64,000 nucleotides of DNA from Helichrysum umbraculigerum (lineage: Eukaryota > Streptophyta > Magnoliopsida > Asterales > Asteraceae): contig CATIUR010000005.1 of the NCBI GenBank assembly GCA_949592205.1, forward strand, positions 90,264,777-90,328,776, read 5' to 3'. Position 1 is the stretch's first letter; the number at the start of each line of letters is the position of its first letter. The notes beneath the pieces were generated by a model. The model had not been told where the DNA came from, did not search any database, and was given only the letters and a program-made list of their open reading frames with translations. The position numbers were made by a program, and so were the translations under genes. This document shows positions 22,658-34,571 of the stretch, piece after piece.

Positions 22658-25600
22658 ATGGTGGTCAGAAAAGTTGGAAAGTATGAAGTTGGAAGAACGA
22701 TCGGTGAAGGAACATTCGCAAAAGTTAAATTTGCTCAAAATACTGAAACCGGTGAAAGTGTGGCTATGAAATTACTCGATCGTGCTACTATTATCAAACA
22801 TAAAATGGTTGATCAGGTTCATTTCATCTATATATATCTATATCTATATTTATATTTATGTTTGTGTGTGTGCAGTTGATTTTGTATGTTGATCTGAAAA
22901 TTAGGTTAAATTGTACCAATTGAAGTGGTTCGAACTGAAATTTGTTTAGTTATATTGAATAATTGCAGGTTTAGGGTTTTAAGAAGCTGATTTCTAGTTA
23001 CATTGAATTTAAATAGATTAAAGTTGCATTAAATTAATGTGTTACATATAACTTATGTATCTAAAAGGGTAGCTTGAAGTTGAGTTATTGTAATTGGATG
23101 CAGATCAAGAGAGAAATATCTATAATGAAGCTGGTTAGACATCCGAATGTTGTTCGGTTGCACGAGGTATGATCTTGTAATCTAAACTATAAGCTGTATT
23201 AATTGTCAGTTGTGTTATGTGTTTAAGTGTTAATTGATGTTGAACTTTTGGTTTAGGTACTAGCTAGTCGAACGAAAATCTACATAATTTTGGAATTTAT
23301 TACAGGTGGTGAGCTATTTGACAAAATTGTAAGTGTTTGAGCAAGGTGAAAGTTGGATGTATTTTTGGTTTTTGTGAGCTCCTAACGTGATGCATGTTTC
23401 ACCAGGTCCATCATGGACGGCTTAGTGAAGCGGAATCTAGAAAATATTTCCAGCAGCTCATTGATGGTGTAGAGTACTGCCATACTAAAGGCGTATATCA
23501 TCGAGATTTGAAGGTGTATTTCTTTGTTAGGATCCTGTTATATTCTAAGGGTCATTTTTAAGTGACAATTCATCATTTTTAACTGTTAATTCTTTGCAGC
23601 CTGAAAATCTTTTGTTGGATTCCCAAGGAAATTTAAAAATTTCAGATTTTGGACTCAGCGCATTGCCTGCAGAAGTAAGATTTTCGATGTTAAATACCAT
23701 CTTCTAGTAGATTAGTGTTATGCCTATAATCATTATCTACGTATTTTCAGGGTGTCAGCATCCTTCGAACAACTTGTGGGACTCCTAATTATGTTGCACC
23801 CGAGGTAATTACAGGTGCAACTTAATCATTTATTAATGTCAAGCAAAATCAATCATCTGCGTTATCTTCTCATTTTTTAAACTTTTGGTTATGTTACATG
23901 TATATCTATTGCAAAACTTAAAACTATCCCATCATTTTCTCGTGTTCGGGTTTAGGTACTCAGTCACAAAGGTTACAATGGTGCTTTGGCTGATGTATGG
24001 TCCTGTGGAGTTATCCTTTATGTATTGATAGCAGGATACCTCCCATTTGATGAAATGGATCTCACCACATTGTATAATAAGGCATGTCAAAATTTAGTCA
24101 TGTAGGTTATTACTATCGTCAGAAATTTTATAGTCATAAGGGTATAAAGTCATTTGTCAATACTGATTTTTGCAGATTGATAAAGCCGACTTTTCATGCC
24201 CATCATGGTTTCCAGTAGGAGCAAAATCATTAATTCATCGAATTTTGGATCCAAATCCTGAAACAGTGAGTTATCCACGTTATAGTATGATGGCACATAT
24301 GAACCTTGTTCCACAATGGCCCTAAATTAGTTTTTATTGTGTTGGACTTCTCTTACGATATTTTTCCTATGTGTATGTGCAGCGTATTTGTATAGATGAA
24401 ATTAAGAATGATGAGTGGTTTAAGAAAAATTATGTCCCTGCTAGACTTCTTGAGTATGAAGACGTCAATCTGGATGATGTAAATGCCGTGTTTGATGACT
24501 CCGAGGTTGTCAAATCACTCAAAAGAGGCTCTCTGTTAAATTATTGTTTCTGTCAGTTTCATATTATAATTATGCAGACATTCAAATGTTAAATAATTTG
24601 ATGCTTTTTTAGGAAGAGCGGGCTGATGAACAAAATGCAGAAGAAGATACGGGTCCTTTATCTCTTAATGCGTTTGATATGATAATTCTATCTCAAGGCT
24701 TGAACCTGTCTTCGATGTTTGACCGCGGTCAGGTATGAACTTTTAGCCTAGAAATCTACCCTATGATATTGCCAATATCACATCTTTACTTACATGCACA
24801 TAGCTTTAAGCATTAATCCAAAGTAGTGGCCCAAAAAATGAGTCCCCTCTTATGGATGTTTGATGCCGGAAATCAGAAGATTCTTGTTTGAAAATCTAAA
24901 GAAGATCCTATTATCTGTTATACTTTAATGTGATAGTAGTTTTTTAGTCCACAACCTTCACAATTCTTATTGATTTTGAGTTAAAAAACCTGAAATAATC
25001 TACACTCAAAACTCAAATCATTATTGTACTTCAATTTACACCTACAGGCTACCAATTCACTTTGTACAGATTATGTTCACACAGAGATAAACAAATTCAA
25101 TGTGTACAGATTATGTTCACACAGAGATAATTTTTATTTCTTACTCTATTAAATTCATGTAACGTTAAGCTTCTTATGTTTTGACAGGACACTGTGAAGC
25201 ACATAACTCGTTTTGTTTCTCAAAAACCCGCAAATATTGTTTTATCAAGTATGGAAGTTGTTGCTCAGTCTATGGGTTTCAAGACGCACATTAGGAATTA
25301 CAAGGTTATATCTTATAACTTGTGTTATATAACTTTCTTGATGACTAATAAAAGACTCTTAGTTGACCAGATCATTATCATCAATTTTTTACGTGTAAAA
25401 CTTTCCCAAAATGGAAGTTTACAAATTTATGGGATAGAGAAGATTGTTTTATTATTTAAATTCTGCATTTCAGATGAGAGTAGAAGGACTTTCTGCTAGT
25501 AAGACATCCCATTTTTCAGTTATCTTGGAAGTGAGTTTCCGGTACTCGAAGTTTAATCATCATTTTTGTATCTTAGTTATGATGTTATGAGTAATTAATA

Positions 25601-25904
25601 AAGTTTTAAAACAGGTTTATCAAGTGACCTCCACTTTCGTCATGGTTGACATTCAGAAAGCAGCTGGAGATGGTGGTGAATACCTTAAGGTCTCTTCCCT
25701 TTTCCAGTGATATATGTGGGTTACTGGCTGTAAAGTGACATCTGATACTCCTGTTAATTTTTTTAAAATCAAATCACTTATATTTCTTTGATATCGCAGT
25801 TTTACAAGAACTTCTGCAACAATCTTGAGGACATCATCTGGAAACCACCTAATGAACCTCAAGGGAAGTCCAAGGTTACGAAAACTAAGAGCAAACGGCG
25901 TTAG
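22658..25904 (+). CDS. CIPK8: CBL-interacting protein kinase 8 (SnRK3 family)
   Basis: A Ser/Thr kinase activated by binding a calcineurin B-like Ca2+ sensor; the family phosphorylates ion transporters and nutrient-signalling targets at membranes. Fourteen exons: 22658-22816, 23104-23166, 23257-23328, 23406-23513, 23600-23674, 23751-23804, 23956-24081, 24176-24265, 24383-24505, 24613-24732, 25188-25304, 25474-25530, 25615-25689 and 25800-25904. They give 447 residues without a break; every exon ends on a codon boundary. Landmarks: GEGTFAKV loop, Lys38, HRDLK with Asp132, DFG 150-152, APE 175-177, NAF motif at 309-311 in LNAFDMIILSQGLNL, then the PPI-type region (about 335-375). The start MVVRKVGKYE and end KSKRR match Arabidopsis CIPK8 as I remember it (about 445 residues). 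Intron 7 uses a GC donor. Appears functional. Confidence 0.96.
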
Positions 25905-27606
25905 ATCATACATATGATATGGTTAGTTATCAATTCAACTTTCTGCAAACTATCTCTGGAATTATAAAGAACCATGTGATTTTGGACAACTTATGCCTTG
26001 CCTAAAGAAGAAAGTCAACAAAAGACTAAACTTTGGTAGAATGATATGATTATAGGATAAAGTGTTGATAGTTTGATTTCTTTTGCATTATAATTAGCTC
26101 AAGTTCTCCATTTTTGCAGATTTTCATTTTTTGCTTTTACAAATATGATAATTTATTTCTAGCGAAAATATCATAAATCTACGAATTTGGTGTTGCAGGC
26201 CAGGCGAAGACTAAGTTCTAACACCTTTCTACTTCCTAATGAATGAAAAAAAAAAGAAAGTCAATCCGAAGTTGATGAATGTTCCTGCACAAGTGACTGA
26301 ATTTCATAGGTGAGTGAGTAAATCCGAGAGCAGAGATTGTATGTTTGGTTATGATGTGAAATATGTTTCTAGACTTGACATATGTTTGTGTAAAGAGTAT
26401 AGTAATGAGATGAATGCATGATATATTTTGTTTTGTTTGCGGTGACCTATAACATTGGATATAGAGTGAAGAACCCACCATTAAAATTCTTTCTATTATC
26501 TTTTGTAATATCCTTCGGGTCTAGAATGCCATCCCTTACCATCTTATTCTGTCCAAACTTTTAGTGAAGTATTCCATTATTCAAGCATTTTGCTAAGCTT
26601 TGTCGATTATTATCATTTTCATTTCCAGTCAATGGTAAACCAAAAATCACTTGAACCGTATGGATTAGTGAAATCTCTGGTGTCAATACGACTATATGAA
26701 TGAAATAATTGAACCTGTAAATCTAATAAGTAATAATAGGTCCACTATTGGTCTTCTGGTTTCTGGACACTGGGATGGGCCTAAATGCACTTTGAGTTTT
26801 GTGAAGTCCGATTGTTGTCTGAGGTCCGAGAACCTGCAATGATAAGGACGAGTTTAAGAGCTATCATTAGAAGCTTTAGACATGCATATATACTTTGGGG
26901 GTGTTTGGCTTAGCTTATGGAAGAGAGCTTAAGCATTTCAGCTTATGAGCTTAATAGGTCCTCTTCAATAACCCTCATCTCATTGGCTTAATAAAAATGG
27001 GCTTTTTATTTTTTACCACTCAAAAGGTTAAAAGTACTTGGAATATAACAATATCAAGGTACTTGGTAAATGGTTATAGTAAAATTTCTATGCATATATA
27101 AAGCTGTTATGACAACTTTTATGATTGTCATTAACAAAACCCAGCTTTAATCCAAGATTAATAAAACTCGTTTACCTATTCGGCTTTGGACATAGGTCAT
27201 TTCTATACCGACCACTTTGACTCTTCTGTTCTTGTTTGTGTTCGCTTTCCTGTGATTTTGGAGTTCCTAACAGTACAATGTGGTTATAGTCATCACTTCA
27301 GCATTCAGGATATAAGCATGTTTGTGGATTATTCAGATCGCATCTCAGTTATGTAGTTTTTCGCTTTCAAGTCAATGTCATTTCTGCAGCACCGCAGTGT
27401 TGCTCGTTAATTACGTTTCTCATTGTTTGATTAGTCATGATTCTTGATATATTATGTTGCTAATTAGTAATATGTCATGCGACTTGACTTCACGAAGTGT
27501 TGACCTCGTAATATACACACAATAAACGGATTTTAAACTTCGAACCATCACTGGATTGTTGGTTCTTTAACAAGCCACATAAAACATTTCAACATTTATC
27601 TAATAT
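25905..27606. other. CIPK8 3' flank and intergenic DNA
   Basis: The first few hundred bases should be the 3' UTR; no clear single poly(A) signal can be chosen. Near 26898 a GGGGGTGTTTGGCTTAGC motif looks like one end of a hAT MITE but has no partner. No other gene seen. Confidence 0.45.
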
Positions 27607-28012
27607 CTAATATATATACTATTAATAAAGCATGTTGGATGGTGAATCTTAAATTCTTAAAAATAATTAAATTTACTCCCTTACCCCTGTCACATTTATA
27701 AATAACAATTCTTTCAAATAGGAAAGTTCTCATTCTAAAACTAATTATTGTACATTAGTTGTTGTCATGACCAAATTGATACAGTGACGGCGTGACTTTG
27801 ATCTATCATATTTTTCAAACTCTTTTCAACTTTAGATAATATACTTAATTCCCATTGAAAATAATTTTTTTAAAATTTACTATCAAGTAATGATAAAAAG
27901 ATGTTATGTTACTATAGGAAGATGACATGTTATGTTAACAAACACACTATCGAGCGTAAGAAATATTAAAAAAATTAGTTGTCCCCACTACATTGGACGG
28001 GCAATATGCTAG
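27607..28012 (+). mobile_element. Short non-autonomous Helitron (about 0.4 kb)
   Basis: It starts TCTAATATATATACTATT (a start at 27600 is possible) and ends with an imperfect hairpin, TTGTCC paired with GGGCAA, followed by TATG and terminal CTAG (28009-28012) before T. Non-coding; lies just downstream of the PPR gene on the opposite strand. Its stem differs from that of the 19.6-kb Helitron, so it is a different family. Confidence 0.6.
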
Positions 28013-28267
28013 TTTACATATAATAGGAAAGATACACTGGCAAATTGAACATTTTGAATTTATAGCACCTAAATTTGACTTCGAAAGTCCAAATCACAAA
28101 ATGCACGTCGAACCAAACATATTGACAACAAGAAACACTTAACAAAACTGACTTGGATCTCACTACCCCTGAAATTAAAGTCAATAAACAAACAAAAACA
28201 TAAGCTTTCATTAAAAAAACACAAAAACCCAACGAGCCGAAACAAACAACTCAGCAACTCGCCCTAA

Positions 28268-30052
28268 CTAAAGCTTCACCACTACCTGCTCAGCCGACCG
28301 TTTCTTCACAACCCCCCTCGAGCACAGCTCATTTAGCAAGTCCAATGCCTCCTCAGCTAACCCTTCATGAGCCAACCCTTCTATCAAAATAGTATAAGTC
28401 CCTTCTGTTGGCTTACATCCCTTTGAAACCATATATCCCAAAAAGTCAATGGCTCGATCAGTCTTTCGAGCTTTACATAGCCCCAACATCACTGCATTGT
28501 AAGTTAACACATTTGGTCTCACACCTAACCCTTCTAAATCGTGAAGAAATTTGATCGCTTCTTCCACTTTTCCTTCTCTACTAAGCCCACTTACAACCGA
28601 AGAATAAGTGATTATATCAGGCTGCAACCCCTTCTGCTTCATCTCATCAATCAACATTATTGCTCGATCCGTTTTACCGATCTTCGACAACCCATCAATC
28701 ACAGTGTTGTAAGTGATCAAAACAGGTGAACACCCTTCAAAACTCAAGTGATTAAGAATCTCAACAGCAAAATCCACTTTCCCATCCTTACATAAAGCTG
28801 TCAGAAGCGTATTATAAGTCACAATATCAGGGTAACATCCTCGAGAAACCATAACCTCCAAATACTCAATCGCTCGATCCATCTTCTTCTCTTTGCAAAA
28901 ACCATGCAATAATGGGTTGTAACTCAGAGAATTTGGGGTACAACCATGTTTAGACATCTTTTCTAAGATATCAATTGCTCGTCCTAACAACCCTCTTCGA
29001 CATAAAAAGTTTATCAAGATGTTAAAAGTGACAACACTTGGCGCACACCCTTTCTTAAGCATATCCGCCACAAATTTCTCAGCATCCATCCATTTACCCA
29101 TGCTACACATACTCCTTAATATGATATTATGTGTCACCACATTCGGCTGGCAACCCATTGTCGGCATATTGTTTAAAAACTTAATGGCATCATCTAATCT
29201 CCCTTCTTTACAAAAGCCGTTTATAAGCACATTATAAGTAACAACATCAGGCTTACAACCTTTCGTTTTCATCTCATCTAAAAGCTTCATTGCTTGTCCT
29301 ACACCACTCATTTTACACGCAGCTTCTATCAAAATCGTGTAGGTAATAACATCTGGATAACATTCTTTGTCCATCTGTCTAGCTAAAACTACCATCGCTT
29401 CTTCCAACTTCCCTTTATCACACAATGAACGTAAAATCGTATTGTAAGTAACAACATCAGGCGCTACAGACATTTTATCAAAAACGCTGAGTGCTTTATC
29501 AATTTCACCCGCCCTACAATACCCACTAATCAAAACATTATAAGTAATAACATCAGGTACAGCACCAGATTCTTCAAGAATCTCCATAACCCTAGTCGCT
29601 TTTCTCGTTTTTCCCGTTCGACAAAACCCTCTAATCAAACTCGTACACGGAATTATATCCGGGATATCACCTCTATAAACCATATTTTCCAAATACTTAA
29701 ACCCTTCTTCCAATTCACCATTCCTAATCATTCTCCTAAGATGATTATTATTCTCAAACTCCTCGAAATTTCTTTTTGAGTTAACCTCATTAACACCATT
29801 CAACTGCAAGGTTTTCGACCCGTTTACCTTTCGCCCATTCGGAATAAAAGTTTCGATCTTTGTCACAGCAGACACCCTTTTAATCTTTCTATCCAAGAAC
29901 CCATTTTTATCATTCAATTTACCATCATTTGCAGTACTTACAACAACAGAGTTACAAGCCCTAGGTCTAGAATTCTTGATGGGTTTGTTATGAATATGTT
30001 GAAATGAACAAAACCCTTCATGGGTTTGCTTTAAGGATACAATTGATGCCAT
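28268..30052 (-). CDS. P-class pentatricopeptide repeat protein (At1g09900-type)
   Basis: A 594-residue intronless frame. After an N-terminal segment rich in Asn, Lys and Arg (1-100, plausible organelle transit peptide) come a partial repeat and about 13 tandem 35-residue PPR motifs, from about 132 to 575, recognised by PDVVTYNxLI and GxCKxGK patterns. No E, DYW or SMR domain is visible, so it is a pure P-class RNA-binding protein, a class that stabilises, processes or aids translation of organelle transcripts. Motif order and C-terminus closely resemble Arabidopsis At1g09900 as I recall it (598 residues). The target RNA is unknown. It is transcribed away from the TRAF gene and towards CIPK8. 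Confidence 0.93.
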   Translation of the reverse strand: MASIVSLKQTHEGFCSFQHIHNKPIKNSRPRACNSVVVSTANDGKLNDKNGFLDRKIKRVSAVTKIETFIPNGRKVNGSKTLQLNGVNEVNSKRNFEEFENNNHLRRMIRNGELEEGFKYLENMVYRGDIPDIIPCTSLIRGFCRTGKTRKATRVMEILEESGAVPDVITYNVLISGYCRAGEIDKALSVFDKMSVAPDVVTYNTILRSLCDKGKLEEAMVVLARQMDKECYPDVITYTILIEAACKMSGVGQAMKLLDEMKTKGCKPDVVTYNVLINGFCKEGRLDDAIKFLNNMPTMGCQPNVVTHNIILRSMCSMGKWMDAEKFVADMLKKGCAPSVVTFNILINFLCRRGLLGRAIDILEKMSKHGCTPNSLSYNPLLHGFCKEKKMDRAIEYLEVMVSRGCYPDIVTYNTLLTALCKDGKVDFAVEILNHLSFEGCSPVLITYNTVIDGLSKIGKTDRAIMLIDEMKQKGLQPDIITYSSVVSGLSREGKVEEAIKFLHDLEGLGVRPNVLTYNAVMLGLCKARKTDRAIDFLGYMVSKGCKPTEGTYTILIEGLAHEGLAEEALDLLNELCSRGVVKKRSAEQVVVKL

Positions 30053-30428
30053 GTTTAAACCATAAATTTATTTTTAAAAGCTTCTAGTAGATGGTATGAT
30101 TAATAAAGGTTGAATTTTTACGGTATATATCAAGAACAAAACGGGTAAACAGAAAGAAATAAGAGAGCAAGTGAGGTTTGCTTACTTGGGTTTTTGGAGA
30201 TGGAAGAAGGGTACCGCCTAATTTTCTTATCCGAATTTGTTCGAGTAAAACGTTGAAAGATTTTTGTATGGTAATTGGTAATAGACTCCAATAATTTTAC
30301 TCCTTTTCTGGGTAAGGTATTGTAAATTGTAATACTCCGTACTTCATATTTTGTCAAATATTGTATGGGCCAAAGGCCCAATAGAAGTTAACGAATAGTG
30401 ACGAAGAAAAACAGTAGAATACCACATA
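30053..30428 (-). promoter_or_regulatory. 5' flank of the PPR gene
   Basis: Probable promoter and 5' UTR, AT-rich. The 83-codon minus frame here (30130-30381) has no recognisable features. No confident TATA box. Confidence 0.35.
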
Positions 30429-30610
30429 AATCACTTGCAGCGTAAGGTATATGCATTTAGCACAATGTCATTCCATCAACCTTCTATTAACCTACCATTA
30501 TAAATGCTATGGGGACATTTCTAATCTGTATATACAACTACATAATCACTTGTAGTTGAAGGTATATGCATTTAGCGCAATGTCATTCAATTAACTTTCT
30601 ATTAGCCTAC
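30429..30610 (+). repeat. 115-bp tandem duplication, second copy interrupted
   Basis: Unit 1 is 30429-30543. Unit 2 starts at 30544 and is broken at 30610 by the LTR element, resuming at 33657 with CCTACCATTATAAATGCT. Both copies contain AAGGTATATGCATTTAGC. This gives an internal reference for the pre-insertion sequence. Confidence 0.85.
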
Positions 30611-30921
30611 TATTCAAGCATATTTCGACTTGAGTGCGGATGGGGAGAATCACCTCTTTACACTGCACTAGTGTCGTAACCCGGATCGAGATAGTTCTCA
30701 TCGAGGATGGCAAAGGGCGATTGGTTACCCATCTAAGAAGATAGGGTTTGAAGGTGGAGAGGAGCCTTTGGAGGCTGCACACAATGTGTGTGTGTAATGT
30801 TATGTGAGATCTCTCTTTCCATCTAGGGTTTATGCCTTTATATATTAGGGAGGGGGCAGCCCAATAGGGAAAGCCCATAGGCTAGGCCATGTGGAAGCCC
30901 AATAGTGGGGGTACATTATCA
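30611..30921 (-). repeat. 3' LTR (minus-strand sense) of the non-autonomous element
   Basis: 311 bp copy of 33349-33656, with about nine substitutions and two small indels. Its first base pair (plus strand) is TA instead of the TG seen in the other LTR. Confidence 0.85.
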
Positions 30922-31029
30922 AGTCCCCCAAGTTCGGTATGATATGTTCATACATGTCGTGTCGAAGTAACCTGACAAAGATGTCAACCGTAGCGGCAAT
31001 TAGCTTATAGCCGAGCAGCAAAAGACCGA

Positions 31030-32345
31030 GCAGGATTCCCAGGCAAAGTTGATAAAGAGAGCCATGAGCTCTAAACGAGCAGAGGCCGAACATGGCTCAA
31101 AACAAACTGTGAATAAGAGCTGAGCTCTAAACGAGCAGAGCCCGAGCATGGCTCCAGGACAAGCTGCTGACATGAAGGGAGCTCTAAGCGAGCTGCTGAG
31201 ATGGGGTGAGCTTTAAACGAGAGGAGCCCGAGTAAAGCTTAGCAAAGCTCCGTATAGGACAAAGTTGTCGAGATGAGCAACGACGTTTAGCTCATCACGG
31301 AGATATGCCAAAAGGACCTGCAAACGGTCAGCGAACATACTTGCAATGTTGTTCGTCAAAAGAAACGCAAGAGATATTCCTTGCAAAGTAATTCTGAAGG
31401 GATGACGGATAGTACTTCATCACTCCCCCCAGTTCAGTATGATAACTTTGTCAAGTGTCAAATTGAACTCGTCATTGTGTCGTGACACATTGCCTTACGT
31501 CAGATGAGCAGCTGGGATAAGGGCTTATCCATGCAACACAACGATATTTATTCATGCATGTTAACATCAGTTTTCAGCTGGGATCAGGTCTCATAGTTTA
31601 TTAGAACCGGATTTATTTTGTTTTAAGTCATGACTATTGTAGATTTCTAGACTACATTACGAGTTGGTGTGTGGCGGAGGTTCACCTCGGCTCGACCAAT
31701 ATTCCGTTCTCTTCCAAATGATAATTTGGTGGATCTCTGCCAGCTGGAGGCTAGAAGGTACTCCCTTACGGGAGCAGGCTTGTAGCACGCCCTTGGGCTT
31801 AACTGATTGCGTGAAAATCATATGCCATTGTGCGATGCGACGACGCCGAAGGCAGTTTATTTTCTCTCTTGCTTTATTTATGTACGTAAGAGCATATAAG
31901 TAAACTTTTTTGGTTAAGCTAAAGCCTCGAGGGTGGATCAGTTCCCTCCGAGCTTAAAAGTCAATAATGCTATTGTATGGTTTATACGGGCTTAACCGAC
32001 CTAGCTAAAAGGTTTTATGGTGTGCAGCTAATCGTCACAAGGAGAATAGGTCCTTGTGGTATAAAGTGTGAAGAGATGAGCTTGAGAGCTCACTCATTGA
32101 AAAAATGAGCCGAGAGCTTGTTGCTGAAGAGATGAGCCGAGGGCTCAAAGTTGGTGAAATGAGCTCACTCACTGAAGAGATGAGAGCTGAGAACTCATAA
32201 GTGAAGAGATGAGCTGAGGGCTCACTGCTGAAGTGTTGAGCCGAGATCTCATATTTGAAGAGGTAAGCCGAGGGCTCATAGCTGATGAGATGAGCTCACT
32301 CATTGAAGAGTTGAGAGCTGAGAGCTCATAGCCGATGAGATGAGC
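31030..32345. repeat. GAGCTC/ATGAGC-rich repeats inside the LTR element
   Basis: Loose repeats of AGCTCTAAACGAGC (31065-31240) and GAAGAGATGAGCCGAGGGCTC (32070-32345) with variable spacing. The stretch between, about 31250-32040, is unique and shows no gene. Confidence 0.65.
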
Positions 32346-32349
32346 TTGG

Positions 32350-32870
32350 TTGCATCGCGGAACCCGGCAGCGGAACCCGACGGCATCGCGGAACCCAACG
32401 GCGGAACCCGACGGCATTCGCGGAACCCGGCGGCGGAACCCGACGGCATTCGCGGAACCCGACGGCGGAACGGAACCCGACAGCGTCGCGGGACCCGACG
32501 GTGGAACAGAATCCGGTGGCATCCCGGAACCCGACGGCGGAACGGAACCCGGCGGCGGAACCCGACGGCATCGCGGAACCCGGCGGCGAAACGGACACCG
32601 GCGGCATCGCGGAACCCGGCAGCGCGACAGCCTCACGGAACCCGACGGCGGAACCCGACGGCATCGCGGAACCCGGTGGCGGAACGGAGCCCGACGGCAT
32701 CGCGGAACCCGGCGACGGAACCTGGCGGCGCGACGGCCTCACGGAACCCGACGGCATCGCGGAACCCGTCGGTGGAACGGAGCCCGACGGCATCGCGGAA
32801 CCCGACGGCGGAACGGAATCCGGCATCGGCGGCATCGCGGAACCAGACGGCGAAACCCGTACTTGTACAC
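32350..32870. repeat. GC-rich minisatellite of GGAACCCGACGGC units
   Basis: More than 25 variants of GGAACCCGACGGC alternate with ATCGC and GGC linkers. Since most units are multiples of three and lack stops, several frames on both strands are open (up to about 200 codons). The frame that matches the element's transcript direction (32326-32931, minus) would encode a repetitive Pro-Ser-Gly-Ser-Ala-Met protein; whether it is made is unknown. Extremely CpG-dense compared with the flanks. Confidence 0.9.
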
Positions 32871-33348
32871 TACGCTTATAGAGTTGGAATAAATGTCCTT
32901 GAGTTGTACTAGTGCTGCGAAACTTGTACATTTTTCACTTTTCTTGTTAATAAACAATTGGAAATAAAAAGTGAAAGCAGCCAGCTGGTAAGCATTGGCT
33001 AAATTGGTGTCCTGTACTTGTACACTACGCAAATAATAATGTAATTTTAAAATGAATAATCACCTGAGGCCCAAAAATTTGTGCGTCCGAGCTTATGAAA
33101 TTTAGATTTTCATAAAATCAAAAAGCTGCAATCTTTATGAATCAAAAGATAATGGATCCGGTGATGATTTTTTATTTGCAAAACATGAGCTCAAATCATA
33201 CTTTACACACACTGATGCGTGTAATATTGCGGAGATTTTTAGGATAACGAAGATGTAAAGAAATCTTACTGAACGAGCCAGATCCGACTCGTTTATTGAC
33301 GATGAGAACACGAGACGCATTGTTACAGGTCCCACGGATTGCGCCAAT

Positions 33349-33656
33349 TGTTCAAGTATATTTCGACTTGAGTGCGGATGGGGGAATCACCTCTTTACAC
33401 TGCACTAGTGTCGTAACCCGGATCGAGATAGTTCTCATCGAGGGTGGCAAAGGGCGATTGGTTACCCATCTAAGAAGATAGGGTTTGAAGGTGGAGAGGA
33501 GCCTTTGGAGGCTGCACACAATGTGTGTGTAATGTTATGTGAGATCTCTCTTTCCATCTAGGGTTTATGTCTTTATATAGTAGGGATAGGGCAGCCCAAT
33601 AGGGAAAGCCCATGGGCTAGGCCATGTGGAAGCCGAATAGTGGGGGTACATTATCA
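33349..33656 (-). repeat. 5' LTR (minus-strand sense) of the non-autonomous element
   Basis: 308 bp. On the minus strand it begins TGATAATGTACCCCC, has the TATA-like CTATATAAAG (33571-33580) and ends TTGAACA next to the primer-binding-site-like sequence. Confidence 0.85.
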
Positions 33657-33661
33657 CCTAC

Positions 33662-34571
33662 CATTATAAATGCTCTAATTCGCTTATTTTTTAAACGAAT
33701 GTACATAGATGAAATTGTATGTTCCTTTAATTAAACGAACCAAAATGAAGAAGAGTTACGCTTGATAAAAAGTTATATCTTACAATTTGTTTCCTTATAT
33801 TAATTTGATTATGTTCATTTATATTTATTCGTTTATAATAGTTTGTTTTGGTTCATATCTATTTGTGTATCAATTAAATTCAAAATTAACATTATAAGAA
33901 GTAATTGTACCCTTTAACCTTCTGTTTCGCGTTTTCAGCTCTTGGTTCAGTTATTCAAAATGGATAAGTCCTAAGTAAACAATCACTATGGTTGACCGAA
34001 TAAGTCTCATAGACAATTAAGCTCATTAAGGCCAAAGTAAACAAACCCTTACTAAACAATCACATAAGCCTTGAATCAGCAATCAAACACCACAATTCTT
34101 AATAAATTGGATTTTTTTTTTTTTTTTTTTTTTTGGGTTTTGATTTTTAGTAGTGATACAAATTTTGATTAAACTTATCATTATTCTACATCTTTATCAA
34201 CAAAAAAAAAAAAATAACGGTGATAAAATAATACTATAAATAGATAGATTTTGCTTAAATAGATATCAAAACAAATAAAGTTAAAAGGGAAAAATACAAA
34301 TCAGAACGTAAACACCAAACACTTTCGTCTTACAGGGAACAACAACAAGAAGCCATCAATCAATCAATTTCACTGATAAAGGTTGGATCTTTTGGTATTT
34401 AATCGTGCACTTTCAATTTCATCTGGATCGTATTATAATCATGTAATTTCAATTGGGAATTTCAATAATCTTGATGTAATGATTCAGTTGACCCTTACTA
34501 AATTTCTTTATTTTTTATTTTAATTTACAGATTTTGCAGATTCTTTCGGTATTGCTGCCAGTAATTACACA
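33662..34571 (+). promoter_or_regulatory. Upstream region of the TRAF-type zinc-finger gene
   Basis: AT-rich with a T20 run at about 34112-34134. A probable 5' UTR exon ends near 34380 (ATAAAG before GTTGGATC) and the leader resumes after TTTACAG near 34530. This 5' UTR intron is a prediction from splice-site look only. Confidence 0.4.

Larger units (their letters stand above)
30606..33661 (-). mobile_element. Non-autonomous LTR retrotransposon (TRIM/LARD-like) without pol
   Basis: Two direct repeats (30611-30921 and 33349-33656, 311 and 308 bp, about 3% divergent by eye) are flanked by a perfect CCTAC duplication (30606-30610, 33657-33661). On the minus strand the LTR runs TGATAATG to TTGAACA and contains a TATA box. 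It is followed by a primer-binding-site-like ATTGGCGCAATCCGTGGGAC (33328-33347), and a polypurine tract CTTGGGGGACT adjoins the other LTR. No protease, RT or integrase is present. The interior instead has GAGCTC-rich repeats and a GC-rich minisatellite. It must depend on another element for movement. Confidence 0.85.

Noticed and set aside
24371..25499. Frames 24371-24592 and 25194-25499 as separate genes
   Set aside because: They are CIPK8 exons read through into introns.
26891..27180. A hAT MITE starting GGGGGTGTTTGGC
   Set aside because: Only one end is recognisable; no inverted partner or target duplication.
32326..32931. Several overlapping long frames on both strands treated as genes
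   Set aside because: Minisatellite units in multiples of three keep many frames open; kept only as a possibility for the transcript-sense frame.
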